The notes below the pieces were generated by a model that saw only the letters and a list, made by a program, of their open reading frames with translations, did no database searches and was not told the DNA's origin. Made by a program: the position numbers and the translations under genes. From Pomphorhynchus laevis (taxonomy: Eukaryota > Acanthocephala > Palaeacanthocephala > Echinorhynchida > Pomphorhynchidae), in contig WNNJ02001973.1 of NCBI GenBank assembly GCA_012934845.2, positions 1 to 64,000 of the forward strand: 64,000 bases of DNA, in the 5' to 3' direction. Shown here piece by piece: positions 28,966-40,809 of this stretch (positions are counted from its first letter, which is position 1; every line of letters starts with the position of its first letter).

Positions 28966-31900
28966 TTTTTAACGGAAAAAGTTGTTTTAGTAAAGCATAC
29001 AATTTAATTTGTTCGCATTCTGGGTTCTTTTTTAAGTAGAATTGTTAGCACCCATTAGCGTGCATTTGCTACATATTTTTTTAACAATTAATATTTTATA
29101 AATATTAATTATAATATTAATATTATTAATATTAAATATTATTTAATTTTTTTTATTTATTTTTTTAAACGGAAAAATTTAGTAAAGCATACAATCAAGG
29201 TTACCCGCAAATGTGTCCAAAAATGTCGAGCAATAAACTGCTGAATTGGATACTGGATACAGCTACGAAGACGAGTCGGCTGGGCGTTTGAATGTACTAC
29301 GCATGGGAGTACCTCGTGTTGACCGTGGACTCCGGAGACAGGCCGATATTGACCGAGCAATTTCGAAGCTTATTTTTCTTTTTAGTCTAATAGCTATATC
29401 ACTGTAGCGTATGTGTCCTTGTTGAGCTAAAGCGGTCGCAATAGTCTTTACTAGCATACTAGTTTCTTTGCCGAAACCCCCTGATGTTGAAAAGACGAGC
29501 GGGATAAAGGAGCTGTTTTCTATCCTTCGGATTCTTTCGAGGTACTTGGATTTTTTTCTTTTTTCGTTATAATCGAAAGCGTTGTCAGGACTGCGTATTG
29601 TGTTCGATTGAGCATGAGAAGAAAAGACATTGACGTCGAAGAACGTCCGCTCGAATCGAGATCCGTGTAAACCGGAGCAGACAATATCCAGACGGGCACA
29701 TTGTTTGGTAGTAGTCGCTGGATTTTCAAAACGGGTGCTCTCGGGAACGTTCGATAACTCCGGTTTAATCCCAACGTTGTGAGTAACTTGGCTTAGCGCT
29801 GATGCTATAGTTTCCCGAACCGCATTATGGCGAATAATCGGAAGACCACCATGTTTGCATGATAGTGCATGGGAAGATTGATCTTCGAGCCACAGTAACA
29901 ATTACACGTTTCAATCTCAGGCTCGATACTGCCATACCGTGCATTAAGTGCGTCGTGAAATTCGTTTGCTGACAAATAGAATTGTTCTTGTCGAAGTGGT
30001 AATGCGCCTAGCAAAGAAGACGCACCGTGGTGTGCTGCATGTTTAATGGAATTCTGGGTGACTGGGACTAGTTTGCTAATAATCTTTGAGGCGCGTTCTT
30101 GGTGTGAATTGAACCGGAATTGAGTGATTTCGCGGAGGATTGCATTTTGTTTTTCTCGTAGGTTGTCGCCAGTCACCTCATCGACATATGAGGAAACCAA
30201 CATTGTCGCTGATGCTTGTTCAAGTGTGGCAACGAAAGTTGGCGAGTTTATCCCGATACCTCCAAATGCAAGAGGTGAGTACAAAATATCCGTCATCTCC
30301 TTGTTCGGCTTAAAAGTTGCCAGAAGAGGCAGCAATTGCGATTTGATAAATTCTTCGAGGTCGGACCACACTTTGTCGACTGAGCGGCATGTGCGCATTA
30401 TGTGAATCCATTTCGACTGGATCGAGTGAACCATGCCAGCGTAGGCTACGTGTGGGTCGATTCTGGCCACCATACTCAGACGCTCGACAAGAGCTTTCCA
30501 TTTTGCAAATATGATTGCGGTAGAAGATTGTTCGTAATCGTCAAAACCAATTGGGGTTCCCAGAACATCTATGCCAGCTGTTGTTGAATTGATACTAGAA
30601 TCAGGGAGAAGATCATTATGTATCGGAGAGTAAGACAGAATATTATATTTGTGTGGGTAAATAAAATAGCCGAATTTTGGTCCCTCTGTTTTAAGGGCAT
30701 CCCAAACTTGCCTCAACACATCCAGTGGTCCGACAAAGTTGGCGTCATCGGCATACCATATCTGATAAACGGATGGTACTTGGCGTTTTATCATTTCGAT
30801 AAGAGGAAGAGATGTCATTGCAAATCCAGCCATCGCAAATGGGTCACCTTGGGTGAACCCTTCGACTGAGAAAATGCTGTTTTCGCCTATTGTAAGCTCA
30901 TAAGGACTAGAATAAATATTGCGCAGTGAACAGGAGAGAGCCGGACATACATATGTTATGTTGTGAAGTGCCACGGCACGGTTTATCCGGTTGAAGGCAT
31001 TCGTAGCGTCTATTGTCATAATACACATATCGGAAGACAGGTTCAATTTCGTTTTTAGCTTATCAATGGCCAATTCGATGCCACATCTTTGCGAGGCCCC
31101 TAGCTGTGTAACTCCTGCCACGTCTTGTACATCGTTGCGAATTATAGCCAGGATCGCTCTACTAATGATACGTCTGACGGTATTGCAGATTCCAATTGGG
31201 CGAACTCCTCATGACTTTTTTTCGAGTGCGACTAGACGACATGCAGTAAAAGGATCGAGGGCGCCAGGCGGGATTTCCACAGTGGCAACGAAAATAGCAA
31301 ACCTGGCTATGGCCTTGGCTAGTGAGCTTGAAGCAGTGCCGAAATCTGCAAGCATTTGTGATCAAGACGCCGCATCAAGCCCAGACGGACCTGCTGCACC
31401 TTTGATTTGTCTGCTTGATCTAATAATAGATGTCTCATCTAAGGCGTAGAAGCGGCAGGGGTGATGGGTTTTGGAACCCGGAAATGGGGACGATAACAGC
31501 ACATCAGGAGGAGCTGAAATTGCATCGGGATGCAGGTCCTCGAGCAAAGATAGCACAGTAACACAATTTATAATATGGTCAGGGAGTAGAACACCAGACT
31601 CGAGGCTATCTTCCAGAATCGATGTTCCAGCTCTAATGCGGCCTTTTGTCATGAGATTTTGGTATTGTGATATCCAGCTTAGTCGCTTCGTTGGACGTCG
31701 CAACTTTAGGTTGTCTTGAATAAACTGTGCTTCTTCGAAAATTACATCAAAATCTTTAGCCTTCCAGGATACTAGTCTGCGTTCTAATGTTTTACGGATT
31801 AGAGTGATTTTTCTGGAGGGAATTCTTTGCAGTACACACTGAGAAAAAATTGTTGCAGTTCGTAGCTCGACTTCAGTACGCTTGACGTCGTCGGCTGCCC

Positions 31901-32300
31901 TATCGTAAAAATTGCTTAAAATGTTGATGAACTCATTGCTAGCGGAACATCGAGGTAAAATGATCAGGTTAGGTCTCCAGTGAATGACTATGTTATATAG
32001 TTCATTTATTGATTTTTTATTGCATGAGTGATTGCTACCGGACGTGTCCGCGATGGGAATGGCAGGGATGTGATAATCGGTCAACAATGCGCTTCTTGTC
32101 GGAATGGTGTTTGCATTGAGATTGTGGTTTATTTGGACAGGTCTTGTATGTTTATTTTTGCAACCAACTGCGCGACAGTTTACGCACGATTTATTTGCCT
32201 TGGCGCAGCGGCATCCCTTACAGACAGCAGAGGGGCCATTACATTGGCAACACATACTCTCACTAGAGGGTTTACCTCTCACCATGTTGGATGAATACTT
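28966..32300 (-). pseudogene. R2-like retrotransposon, near full-length copy with Cys-rich N-terminus (two in-frame TGAs and a frameshift)
   Basis: From ATG 32285: a Cys cluster (C12, C13, C15, C22, C25, C27, C34, C37, C42, with NKSCVNCRAVGCKN), then SQCVLQRIPSRKI, which marks where the truncated 846-aa relative begins. An in-frame TGA (about 31362) falls at the position of the relative's Trp169. A second TGA lies at about 31207, just before GVRPIG. RT follows in the same frame: MTIDATNAFNRINR, EGFTQGDPFAM, WYADDANFVG (31121-29805). A frameshift near 29890 then leads to the Cys/His motif and ARLDIVCS...FFDVNVF nuclease-like region (to 29263). This copy shows the family's full architecture: Cys-rich DNA-binding domain, RT, knuckle, nuclease. 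Confidence 0.78.
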
Positions 32301-32500
32301 GTGGTCAATCCGAATTCACAAAGTTTTTATGCGTAGAGGCTGCGCACTCCTGGATAATCGTTAGTGTATATTATCGGTGTATTTACTTTAGATTGTAATT
32401 TGTGTAATTTGTATATTGTAATTTGCTTGAACAGGTTTAAATTTTTGTAATTTGTGTAAGAACTTTAATAATTGTAAGATTTATAATAACCAAGACTTAT
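32301..32500. other. 5' flank of the near full-length R2-like copy
   Basis: Probably the 5' UTR of the minus-strand element, with repeated TTGTAATTTGTGTAA-type wording and no ORF. Confidence 0.4.
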
Positions 32501-32503
32501 GTT

Positions 32504-32572
32504 AAGGTGCTGTTGTATACTAATAATAAGGTGCTGTTGTATACTAATCGGCTGTTGTATACTAATAATAAT
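32504..32572. repeat. Short minisatellite, three copies of a 21-24 bp unit
   Basis: Unit AAGGTGCTGTTGTATACTAA at 32504, again at 32528, and a variant starting CGGCTGTTGTATACTAA at 32549. It lies in the presumed 5' region of the R2-like copy. Confidence 0.8.
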
Positions 32573-32681
32573 AACAAATTAACGAAAAGACATTTAATTA
32601 GAATATATTTCACAAATCTTATTTGATTTATAAAATCAGATCAGCCAAGTCCACCTATTTTACTTGTATTTACTTTAGATC

Positions 32682-32895
32682 TCAAACTTTTTAATAATAA
32701 TAATAACTTAATAATAACTTTTAATAATAATAACTTAAACATAATAATGCATGGTTATACGATCATCAGGAAAAAAGAAAAACAACTAAAAACAAGATCT
32801 CAAACTTTTTTAATAATAATAACTTAATAATAACTTAAACATAATAATGCATGGTTATACGATCATCAGGAAAAAAGAAAAACAACTAAAAACAA
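32682..32895. repeat. Tandem pair of a TAA-satellite unit of about 110 bp
   Basis: Each unit runs TAGATCTCAAACTTTTT, then (TAATAA)-rich sequence, AAACATAATAATGCATGG, TTATACGATCATCAGG and an AAAACAACTAAAAACAAGA tail. The second unit is slightly shorter in its TAA part. The TTTAGATCTCAAACTTTTTT header also occurs at 39146-39166, so it is a dispersed sequence and not only local. Confidence 0.75.
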
Positions 32896-32904
32896 GACAA
32901 TCAA

Positions 32905-34490
32905 GCGAACCACAGTTTGATGACATTATTCGGTCTGCTCCAAAACTTACGGCCTCAGGTCCAGCGTAATCTGAGCCCTCTAACCAATCCAACAGCCGCC
33001 TTCCGACTGAACTACCGGGGGTCTTCACACACCCCCTCCCGAAGGGTCCAATCGAGGCGAACTATGCTGGATAAACGAGAGACAAGAAGTTAAGAAACCT
33101 TAGCCTTTGCTCTGGGGAACGTCCTCTCGAAAATAAGACTAATCCCGAAATAGCCAAAGTGCCCCAGAGGCGCACCTGGGTTTTCCCTTTCAATGACAGA
33201 TGTTAAGCCCGTTTCAGGGCCACCTAGCTCTCTTTAGACTACGTTTAAGTCTATACAGGTCAGCTTTCGCCGACCAATTCACCGTAACGGTGAACCCCAA
33301 GTATTTTACTCGACCGTATTTAAACGGCTGATGTCCGAGACTACATCTTTGCACCTGCATTCCGAAAACAGGGCTATGGTATCATCGACGTATACCACCA
33401 GATGTTGATTGCGTTTAAATTTTCTATAAAGTATAATGAGCAGCAAGATACAAGATTGGAGAAAGTGGGGATCTTTGAGGCACACCCGTTATAGGGTAGA
33501 ATTGACGCGCATCAGGGTCGTATTCATTGAATATCGCTTGGTATACAACAAAATCTCCAGCCTGTTAACAAATCTCACAGGCAACCAGAGGGACCTGAGA
33601 GAGGAGATAACGAAGGATATGGAGATACGGTCAAATGCAGAAGAAAAGTCAAGGAAAACAGCAACAACGAGATGATGGATATTATCCCGACAAAACTTAT
33701 GCACCTCACCAATTGTTGAATGCACTGAGCGACCTTTCACAAACTGATGAAAACCGATAATTTTCGACTTTAAAACGTCTCCCTTTTTAGATTGGGACTA
33801 CATTTGCATTTCGCCAATCGATGCGGATGATGCCAGAAATCAAACATTTATTGAAGATACTGATAAGAGGGCAGCATATAATGGCTGCGACGTTCTTTAG
33901 AAAAATAGACGGTATTCCGTCTGGCCCCGCCGTTAGCTTTTGTAGAGCATTATTTACAAAGTCAGGGCTGACTATTTGATGATGTCTTGGTGAGCATGAA
34001 ACTAGCAGGTGCTGTTTGGAGGAAATCATTGGATCAGCAACTGTATCAATGAACACACCATCAAAGTGTGTAGCAAATATGTTCAGAAAACATTTTTGAT
34101 CGGTCGTTGTATCGGTTTACACAGAAAGCTGACATCGAGACGATAAAGAGCGTCAAACATATGAATAGAAACGGCAAGGGTCGGTGAGAATGAATTAGAT
34201 AGTACTCATTTCACATAATTTCCGTTTATTACGGATAAGAGAGTATACACGATCCGGATTACTTTTAAATAATCAAAAGTGAGATACCTATTGCAGAACA
34301 TTGACCATGCAGCGTTCTTCTCATGTATGGCTGAACGCACTTCATAATCGAGCCAACTTTTACTACAGGGGAGGAACGAACTACGCGCGGTGGAGTAGAT
34401 CGTCAATATATTGACAGGATGGTTTCGCGGAAGATACACCATAGTTGACCGTTGCTGGCATGTAATTCGCAATGAGTTACTTAAAGTTTC
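32905..34490 (-). pseudogene. CR1-like LINE fragment, family 3, copy 2
   Basis: Minus-strand frames in order: WLDYEVRSAIHEKNAAWSMF (about 34300-34370, linker before RT), then PDFVNNALQKLTAGPDGIPS (about 33900-33970). A deletion follows, then FVKGRSVHSTIGEVHKF (about 33690-33740) and LDFSSAFDRISISFVISSLR (about 33590-33650). The catalytic YADD region is lost. The 3' end at 33330-32905 aligns with the 3' ends at 10830-11290 and 40080-40475. Several stops. Confidence 0.75.
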
Positions 34491-34509
34491 AAATAAGTTC
34501 GCCCCAATA

Positions 34510-35205
34510 ATAGTATTGCCAAATTGATTCGGAGGTCGGAGTGTTCATCTGCTGGTCCTGACGACATACATCCCTTTCTTTTACGTATCTTAAGTGTCCA
34601 CCTCTCTCGTACTTGGCAATACTGTTTCAGCTCTCTTTAAACTCTGGCAAATTACCGCTCGACTGGAAACGTGCTATGGTAGTACCTGTTTATAAGAATG
34701 GTGTGCGGAACTTTGCTAATAACTACAGGCATATAAGTTTAACTAGCCATATAAGTAAAACTATAGAGCGTATAATTCACAAAAGGATAATGAGTCACTT
34801 GGTTGAGTCCGGACATATTTGCTCTCAACAGCATGGTTTCAGAAAGGCAGATCATGTCTAACGAATCTATTAGGTTCTCGTGAGGCGTGGGTCGCAGAAT
34901 TATCTCGAGGTAGCTCTATTGATGCCCTGTTTCTTGATTTTAGTAGACCATTCGATCGTGTGCCTCATTCTCAGTTGATACAAGCATTATTTGATCATGG
35001 CATTCCTCGGATGCTTGTAGCGTAGGTTGCTGATTTTCTGTCATCTAAGAGCTATATAGTACCGGTTGGTGATTGTTTTTCTTCTCCGCGTAGTGTGACT
35101 TCAGGGATTCCTCAGGACACTGTGCTTAGCCATTACTTTTTAACATTTTCATCAACTCTCTGTTGAGTAAACTGCAATGCCAATATCTTGCTTTCGCAGA
35201 TAAAA
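34510..35205 (+). pseudogene. CR1-like LINE fragment (RT fingers and palm)
   Basis: Plus-strand frames give LPLDWKRAMVVPVYKNG and YRHISLTSHISKTIERII (34613-34800), ICSQQHGFRKADH (about 34820-34858), and ALFLDFSRPFDRVPHSQLI (about 34925-34985). It ends near a degraded motif B (TSGIPQDTVL, about 35098-35128) with frameshifts between. It meets the 3' end of the opposite-strand LINE at 35206, which probably truncated it. Confidence 0.7.
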
Positions 35206-35260
35206 AAAAGAGATTTATTTTAACGTGGCAAATGCGTGCCAGCGCACGCTTACATGACCA
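35206..35260 (-). other. 3'-terminal hairpin of CR1-like family 1
   Basis: The minus strand reads GTGG..TAAGCGTGC-GCTG-GCACGCATTTGCCAC, then an AAATAA-rich tail. The inner stem GCGTGC/GCACGC and outer stem GTGG/CCAC recur at the 3' ends near 51365, 51890, 53895 (minus) and 57705. Confidence 0.65.
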
Positions 35261-35513
35261 CAACAAAACAAAAATGTAAATCATGTGTCGAGAAGGTGTG
35301 AACGGAGGAGGTGTTTGAATGTGATAAAGGAGGGAGCGCGGCGGACGTCGAGAGGGAGTTTATTCCAGGCGAGTGAGGCGGCGACGAGGAAGGATCGGAG
35401 ACCGTAGTTGTTGGAGTAACTGGGAACTTGGAGTAAGAGGGTATAACGGGAACGCAGCGATACCTCGCTAGCGAGGTAAGTCGAGTGTCGTCTAAGAAAG
35501 GAAGGTTGATGAA

Positions 35514-38129
35514 CTACAGGGAGCCGACAGCGATGAGACGAAAAGTTACGAGAAAAGGGCGGAGTTTGATGCGGATAGTGGGACAGGAGAGTTGGGCAAA
35601 ATATGTGGATGTGTGGTCGAAGCGACGGAGACGAAAGAGCACTTGAACGGCGGTGTTGATTATTCGTTGTAGGGGTAGGATTAAAGATTTTGGAGAAATG
35701 GCGAAAAAAGTAAGGCAGTAATCGCTTTTAAGGAAAAGAAGCGATGAAAGAAGAGACATACAAGAACGTAAGTCGATATGGGGCCGGATACGGCGGATGT
35801 CACGGAGAATTAAGTTAGACGAGCGGACCTTGTCACTGAAGAAGGGTTTAAGGGAAATGTGATCATCGAAATGGAAGCCTAACAAAGTGAGATTGTGGGC
35901 TATGGGGATGATCGATAAGGCAAAATATACGGTGGGTGGAAATATGTTTGGTTTTCGGGGGAGGATTCACATTATTTTGGACTTGTAGGGGTTTAGAACG
36001 AGATGGAGATTGGAGAGACGTTCGTAGATAGAAGAAAGACATTTGGATGCAGAAATGCCGATATCGTGTATGCGATGTGTGGGTGCATGTGCATAGATGA
36101 GGATGTCATCGGCGTATTGCATGACGTTAAAGGAGAAAGGTTTGATAAACAGAGAGAGATCGCAAAACAGAAGAGAGAAAAGCAGGGGTCCTAGGACTGA
36201 ATCTTGTGGGATCCCGCAAAAGATAGAAATTGGAGGGGATGATGATGAATTAGAACAGACGCGAAAGAAACGGTCGGATAGATATGATGCAAACCATGCT
36301 ACGGAGGAAGAATAAAAGCCGTAATCATAACGAAGGCGAGAAAAGAGGACGAAGTGGTCGACAATGTCGAAGGCGGAGGAGAGATCGAGGGAGATGAGAA
36401 CACTATATAGAGCCTTGTCTCGAGAAATGAATAAGTCGTTGTAAACTTTCATGCTGGCGATTTCTGTGGAGTGATTAGAGCGGATAGCGGATTGGAAAGG
36501 AGGGTACAGATTGAATGAGGAGAGATAAGCGTTGATTTGTATTAAGATAAGGCGTTCTAAGGGCTTAGAAAAAGTAGGGAGTGGTGAAATGGGGCGATAG
36601 CTAGAAGGAGGGGAGGGGTCGAGCGATTGTTTCTTAAGGAGGGGACGAACGATTGCGGATTTCTAGTGTGAAGTGAAGATACGACTGCGGATGGACGAGT
36701 TAAACAAGGTTGTGAGAAATGGGGATATCGATGAGCATATGGATTTTAATATGTGACAGGGAGAAGATGAAAGAGTTCCGGAAGGATGATGCTAGGCAGG
36801 GCAGAGTGGGATAGGATGGAGACCGGAGTGTGAAAGAGCAACGTGGATACTTTAGTCTGGAGAAATGACGAATAATCATGGGCATTGATGTTGCACGGCG
36901 AAAAGGAACGAGCAAGGATTATGTTAAAAGTATGCCATAGAGTCTTAGAGTTGAATGAAGTGATGATTTTATGCTGCCAGAAAGAGTTACGTTTGGTACG
37001 TAGTAGGCTCAGATGAGACCGGCGAAGAACAAGATAGGAATCACGGAAAGACGGAGTGATCGAGCGGAAATCACGTCTGAGAGAGCGGTGATAGACTCGA
37101 AAAGCATGGCGGAGTCGACGCTTTGAGAGTGGGCATTGGATGTCAAACCATGGGGCAAGGTGCAAGCGACGGTCTGGGTGAGACTTGAAGGGCAAGAGAA
37201 TATCGAGAGTGGATGTTAGTTCAGAGTCGCAAAGAAAGGCGAGATCGTGAGTAGATGAATATGTTATTGTAGGATAGAGACGATTTGAGTAAGGCAGAGC
37301 GGAGAAGGGAGGAATCAAGATTTCTCCAAGGGCGACGTAGGATTGTAGGTGTGTGAGGAGGGTTGTGGTTGTGAGTGAGATCAAGAGTGACGAGAAATTG
37401 ATCGGATAGACCAGGATCAGAGATAGACAGTGAGGTGTAGGCAGCAAAATGATTGGGGACAGCGATGATGTCGAGTGCCCCACCAAGGATATTTGTGTGG
37501 GGGCAGTGGAGATTAGTTTGAAATTGTAGTTGGATAGAATCTTGATGAACCGGATGGATCCGTGGAAGAGGGGCGGTCTAGGCGGATGTTGGAGTCGCCT
37601 ATAACGAGTGAAGGGATTGAGGACAAAGAACAATGAGAAAGGAGGTCAGCGACTTCGGTAAAAAATAAGGATGTAGGAGCTGATGAACCAGGACAGTATA
37701 CAATGGCGAGATCTAGAGTGATCAGGTTAGAAGAACGACAAGTGAGCAATTTAAAAGAGTAAGGGCTGAAAGGGGGATTGATTTTGCGAAGAGACGCGAG
37801 GTGACGCGCGAATGCGACGATGCCGTCATGATTAGAGAATTTAGAAGGGCATGATCTGAGGGGGCGAGCGGTTTCGACTAGGGAGTGACCGGCAGAGAGC
37901 AGATGGCGAATGGAAAGGTCGTCGGAATCTGAGTGCCAGGATTCGGTGAGGCAGAAGAGATCGATGGATTGCTTGGTGAATAGGTTGAGGATAATATCGG
38001 ATTTATTGAGAATAGATCTAGTGTTGAGGAAGGCCGAGGCGGAAACCGTGTGTGGTGGCGAAAGAGTCTAGTGGAGGAGACACATAGGGGAGATGGAGCG
38101 CCATCGAATTTTGAGACAAGTGTGCACAA
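35514..38129 (-). pseudogene. CR1-like LINE family 1, ORF2 (endonuclease-RT), broken
   Basis: Minus-strand frames from 5': LTESWHSDSDDLSIRH (about 37880-37940) and LVIGDSNIRLDRP (about 37570-37610) are apurinic-endonuclease motifs. A Ser/Thr-rich linker follows (37633-36746), then RT: LISLDLSSAFDIVDHFVLFS (about 36340-36400), CGIPQDSVLGPLLFSLLFCD (about 36160-36220) and MQYADDILIYAH (about 36085-36120). The C-terminal part (35885-35514) contains LGFHFDDHISLKPFFSDKVR. Frames are shifted about five times and motif B has QDS for the usual QGS. The copy is near full-length but inactive. Confidence 0.75.
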
Positions 38130-38179
38130 CTTAAAAATTTCCGTCTATGTTTCGGATAGAGAGTGATATTTCGCCGTTT

Positions 38180-39073
38180 TTAGATGCGGGCAGAATAGAG
38201 TTGATCGATTTCAGAAGGGGTGCGATCGAGGAAAATTCGAGTGGCTAAAGATGACATGAGTTTAAATCGTTGAGAGAGGACAGTAGACGCGTAAGAGCAA
38301 TGCTTGAAAACAATTTTTAGGAGGGGCTGGGAAGGATTAGATTGAGGAGATTTGTTTAGACGGATGAATGCGACAGAAGAAATGTCCTTGAAAAAGGATA
38401 GTTTATCCGCAGGAACAATTGACGAGATGATAGAGCTGAAGGCAGAAACATCGTGGTCGAGACGTGCTTGTGGAGATAAGAAGTTGGAAGGATTGATATT
38501 TGTGACAATGACGCAACGATCGCGAGAAAGAAAGCGCTTCCGTAAAGGAGGACGACTGACGTGAGTGGGTGAGATCACGATAGAAGAGCTGGCAGTTGAT
38601 AATTTGGAGGGATTTGGTTTGACGACGGGAGACATAGAGGATAATGATAATAAAGAGGGTGGCAAGCGATGTAAGGAAAGGTTATAAGTGGAAGGATAGT
38701 GGAGGCTGGTAGAGGTGATTTTGATTGATGGATGCAAGTTATTGAGAAACGAGACGGGAAGGACGGGACGTGGGGTGTCGGGGAGTGAAGATGACATGGA
38801 ATGGGAAGTGTATATGGTGGCAGGGTCGGTGGGTGGAGAAAGGACATTAGAAACGACGGGTGTAGTTTGAGTTGACGTGTTGGATGTTGATACGTGCTTA
38901 TTGGAAAGGTTGCGGATTAGTTTGTTGGCACAAAAACTACATACGAAGTCTTCTTTAGACTTATTCTTGTCGCAGGCTATTGTAGTCCAGACGCTGCAGT
39001 CCTTTGTCGAGCACTGTACTTGCAGTTGTCCATAGTTGGTGTCGGTCTTAGTTGTTTTCTTACGTCCTCCCAT
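38180..39073 (-). CDS. CR1-like LINE family 1, ORF1 (Zn-finger RNA-binding protein), intact frame
   Basis: 297 codons from ATG 39073. The N-terminus has a treble-clef/PHD-like Cys pattern, VQCSTKDCSVWTTIACDK then DFVCSFCANKLIRN. A long Ser/Pro/Thr-rich region follows, then a C-terminal segment (RCVIVTNINPSNFLSPQARL ... FLDRTPSEIDQL) that fits the RRM-like middle of LINE ORF1 proteins. The Zn pattern and C-terminus match ORF1 of family 2 (42062-43222). ORF1 proteins bind element RNA as chaperones. The frame is open, but the partner ORF2 is broken. The 5' UTR is short (to about 39120). Confidence 0.68.
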   Translation of the reverse strand: MGGRKKTTKTDTNYGQLQVQCSTKDCSVWTTIACDKNKSKEDFVCSFCANKLIRNLSNKHVSTSNTSTQTTPVVSNVLSPPTDPATIYTSHSMSSSLPDTPRPVLPVSFLNNLHPSIKITSTSLHYPSTYNLSLHRLPPSLLSLSSMSPVVKPNPSKLSTASSSIVISPTHVSRPPLRKRFLSRDRCVIVTNINPSNFLSPQARLDHDVSAFSSIISSIVPADKLSFFKDISSVAFIRLNKSPQSNPSQPLLKIVFKHCSYASTVLSQRFKLMSSLATRIFLDRTPSEIDQLYSARI

Positions 39074-39145
39074 TAACTCTAAAAAATCTGCAAGAGAAGC
39101 GAGCGAAACTGGATTGATCTGGAACTGGATTGATTGTATGTATTT

Positions 39146-39375
39146 TAGATCTCAAACTTTTTTAAGGTATCATTTTTTATTATAACATATATATGTATAT
39201 CTTTTTCCGAATATAAGATTAATTAATTTTACTAAAGCTTCTTTAATATCTACTAAATCTAGATTTGTAAAAAGCGTACTAAAATCGTATGTATTTATAT
39301 TCTGAAAATTTATTCATTGTGGGTGTTCTAAAAATTCTTTTGTGAAATTAACAATGAAATAATGATTTTTTATTT
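39146..39375 (-). pseudogene. Penelope-like RT fragment
   Basis: From about 39168 the sequence matches 22870-23060 of the long copy on the same strand (motif-A region; AAAGCGTACTAAAATCGTATG is shared). It begins right after the dispersed TTTAGATCTCAAACTTTTTT sequence. Frame broken. Confidence 0.7.
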
Positions 39376-40010
39376 ATTTCGATTATTAATTAATTATTTA
39401 TTATTTTATTATTTTATTTATGATTATAAAATGATTATTTATGATTATTGATGATAATTTATTTTAAAATCAAAAAGGTTTATTTGTTTTTATTTATGCA
39501 TCAGCATTAGTGAATACAGACAAGTTGATGCAAGCATCGGAGTTTGCATCATTTACTGTTAACATAGAAATTGATCAGAAATTTCGTTTAATTCATTCCC
39601 AAATCTATTTCGCTGTTACTACATATGATGCTTACATTAAGTTAAATATTTTACGACATTCTTCACTGGTCTCGATAGATTACATACCCAGATACTAAGG
39701 ATATCATCTTTATTTATTGCTTCACCTTTAGCTATAGCTGGTTAAATCAATTCTGTCATTGCATTGAAAAAATCCATTGTTGTACCACTTCACGAAAAGA
39801 AGAATCGTCATAATCCTGTAAATTTTAGATCAAACTTCCTTGAAAGTGTTGTCTATAGTGCATATTGATATGCTACTTACATCCTATCTTTATAATATTG
39901 AAATTGTTATATTTAAATCGTCTTGGACGTACATGTGTGCCTAATCATTTTTGGTGCACGCGAAGTTTGGTTTGTTGCATTTACAACGGTAATGCTATTG
40001 ATGAGTGTAA
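39376..40010. other. AT-rich stretch without a gene
   Basis: TTTATTAT-type low-complexity sequence (39376-39480), then unremarkable DNA with a 62-codon frame (39510-39698) that shows no family features. Confidence 0.4.
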
Positions 40011-40014
40011 TAAC

Positions 40015-40475
40015 ATTATTAACGCTCCCTGCGACGAAGCAAAAACTTAAGAGACTATCACTCTCTGCGCTCTCCTCCATATTTGCCTCTGAACCACTCT
40101 CTACCTTCACAAGTCGAGTAAAATACCTGCGGTCGGCGAAATACTGGTCGGCGAAAGCTGACCTAAATAAACTCAAACGTATCTTGAAGATAGCTAGGTG
40201 GCTCTAAAACGGACCCATCATATGTCGTTGAATGGGAAAACACAGGTGCGCCTTTGGGGCACCTAAGCTATCTCAGGATTAGTTCTCGTTTCAAGAGGAC
40301 GTCCCTAAGAGCAATCACTAAGGTTCCTGAAGCTCCTCGTCTCTCGTTTACCCAGCATAGTCCGCACCGACGGGATTCTTCGGGGGTGAAAGACCCCGGG
40401 TGGTTCAGTCAGAAGGCGGCGTGTTGGATCGGTTGGGGGACTCAGATCCCCAATACATTTGAGGTGTGAAGACTA
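40015..40475 (+). pseudogene. CR1-like LINE 3' end, family 3, copy 3
   Basis: It begins in coding sequence (ACGAAGCAAAAACTTAAGAG, equivalent to the TKKKIKRLALSALSSI segment of copy 1). It continues through the shared 3' UTR (block GTCGGCGAAAGCTGACCT, then GGTGCGCCTTTGGGGCAC) to about 40475. It lacks all RT catalytic sequence: a 5'-truncated insertion. Confidence 0.75.
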
Positions 40476-40808
40476 AGAATACTTAATTATTCAGAAGAAT
40501 AATTAAGTGTTCATTGTCAGTCTTATCTTATACTGTTGACCCTTCTTATCTGTTATTTATTTTTTATTATTAATAATACTTTATTATTCTTAACGCTCCA
40601 TGTTGTATCTCTTTGTTGTTTCTCTTTTTTTGTTGTTTTCGCTCCATATTGTTTCTCTTTTAAAAATTATTAACGCTCCATGTTGTTTTCCTACGCGATA
40701 AGATTTCCTTTTGCAAATATCATAATGTTACTGATCATGATAATGTCCGATGTGGGAAGCGAATCCTTCACTTCGAAATTGATGATATTAATGTGCAAAG
40801 CTGTAGAA
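40476..40808. other. Short spacer without a gene
   Basis: Contains a repeated AACGCTCCATGTTGTTTCTC-like phrase (about 40600, 40640 and 40674) and no ORF of note. Confidence 0.5.
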
Positions 40809-40809
40809 A

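Noticed and set aside
31200-31370. Selenocysteine or a non-standard genetic code (TGA as Trp)
   Set aside because: Other elements in the window use TGG for Trp and TGA as a stop; there is no sign of a SECIS structure.
32504-32572. CRISPR-like array
   Set aside because: Only three near-adjacent 21-24 bp units without unique spacers, in eukaryotic DNA: a minisatellite.
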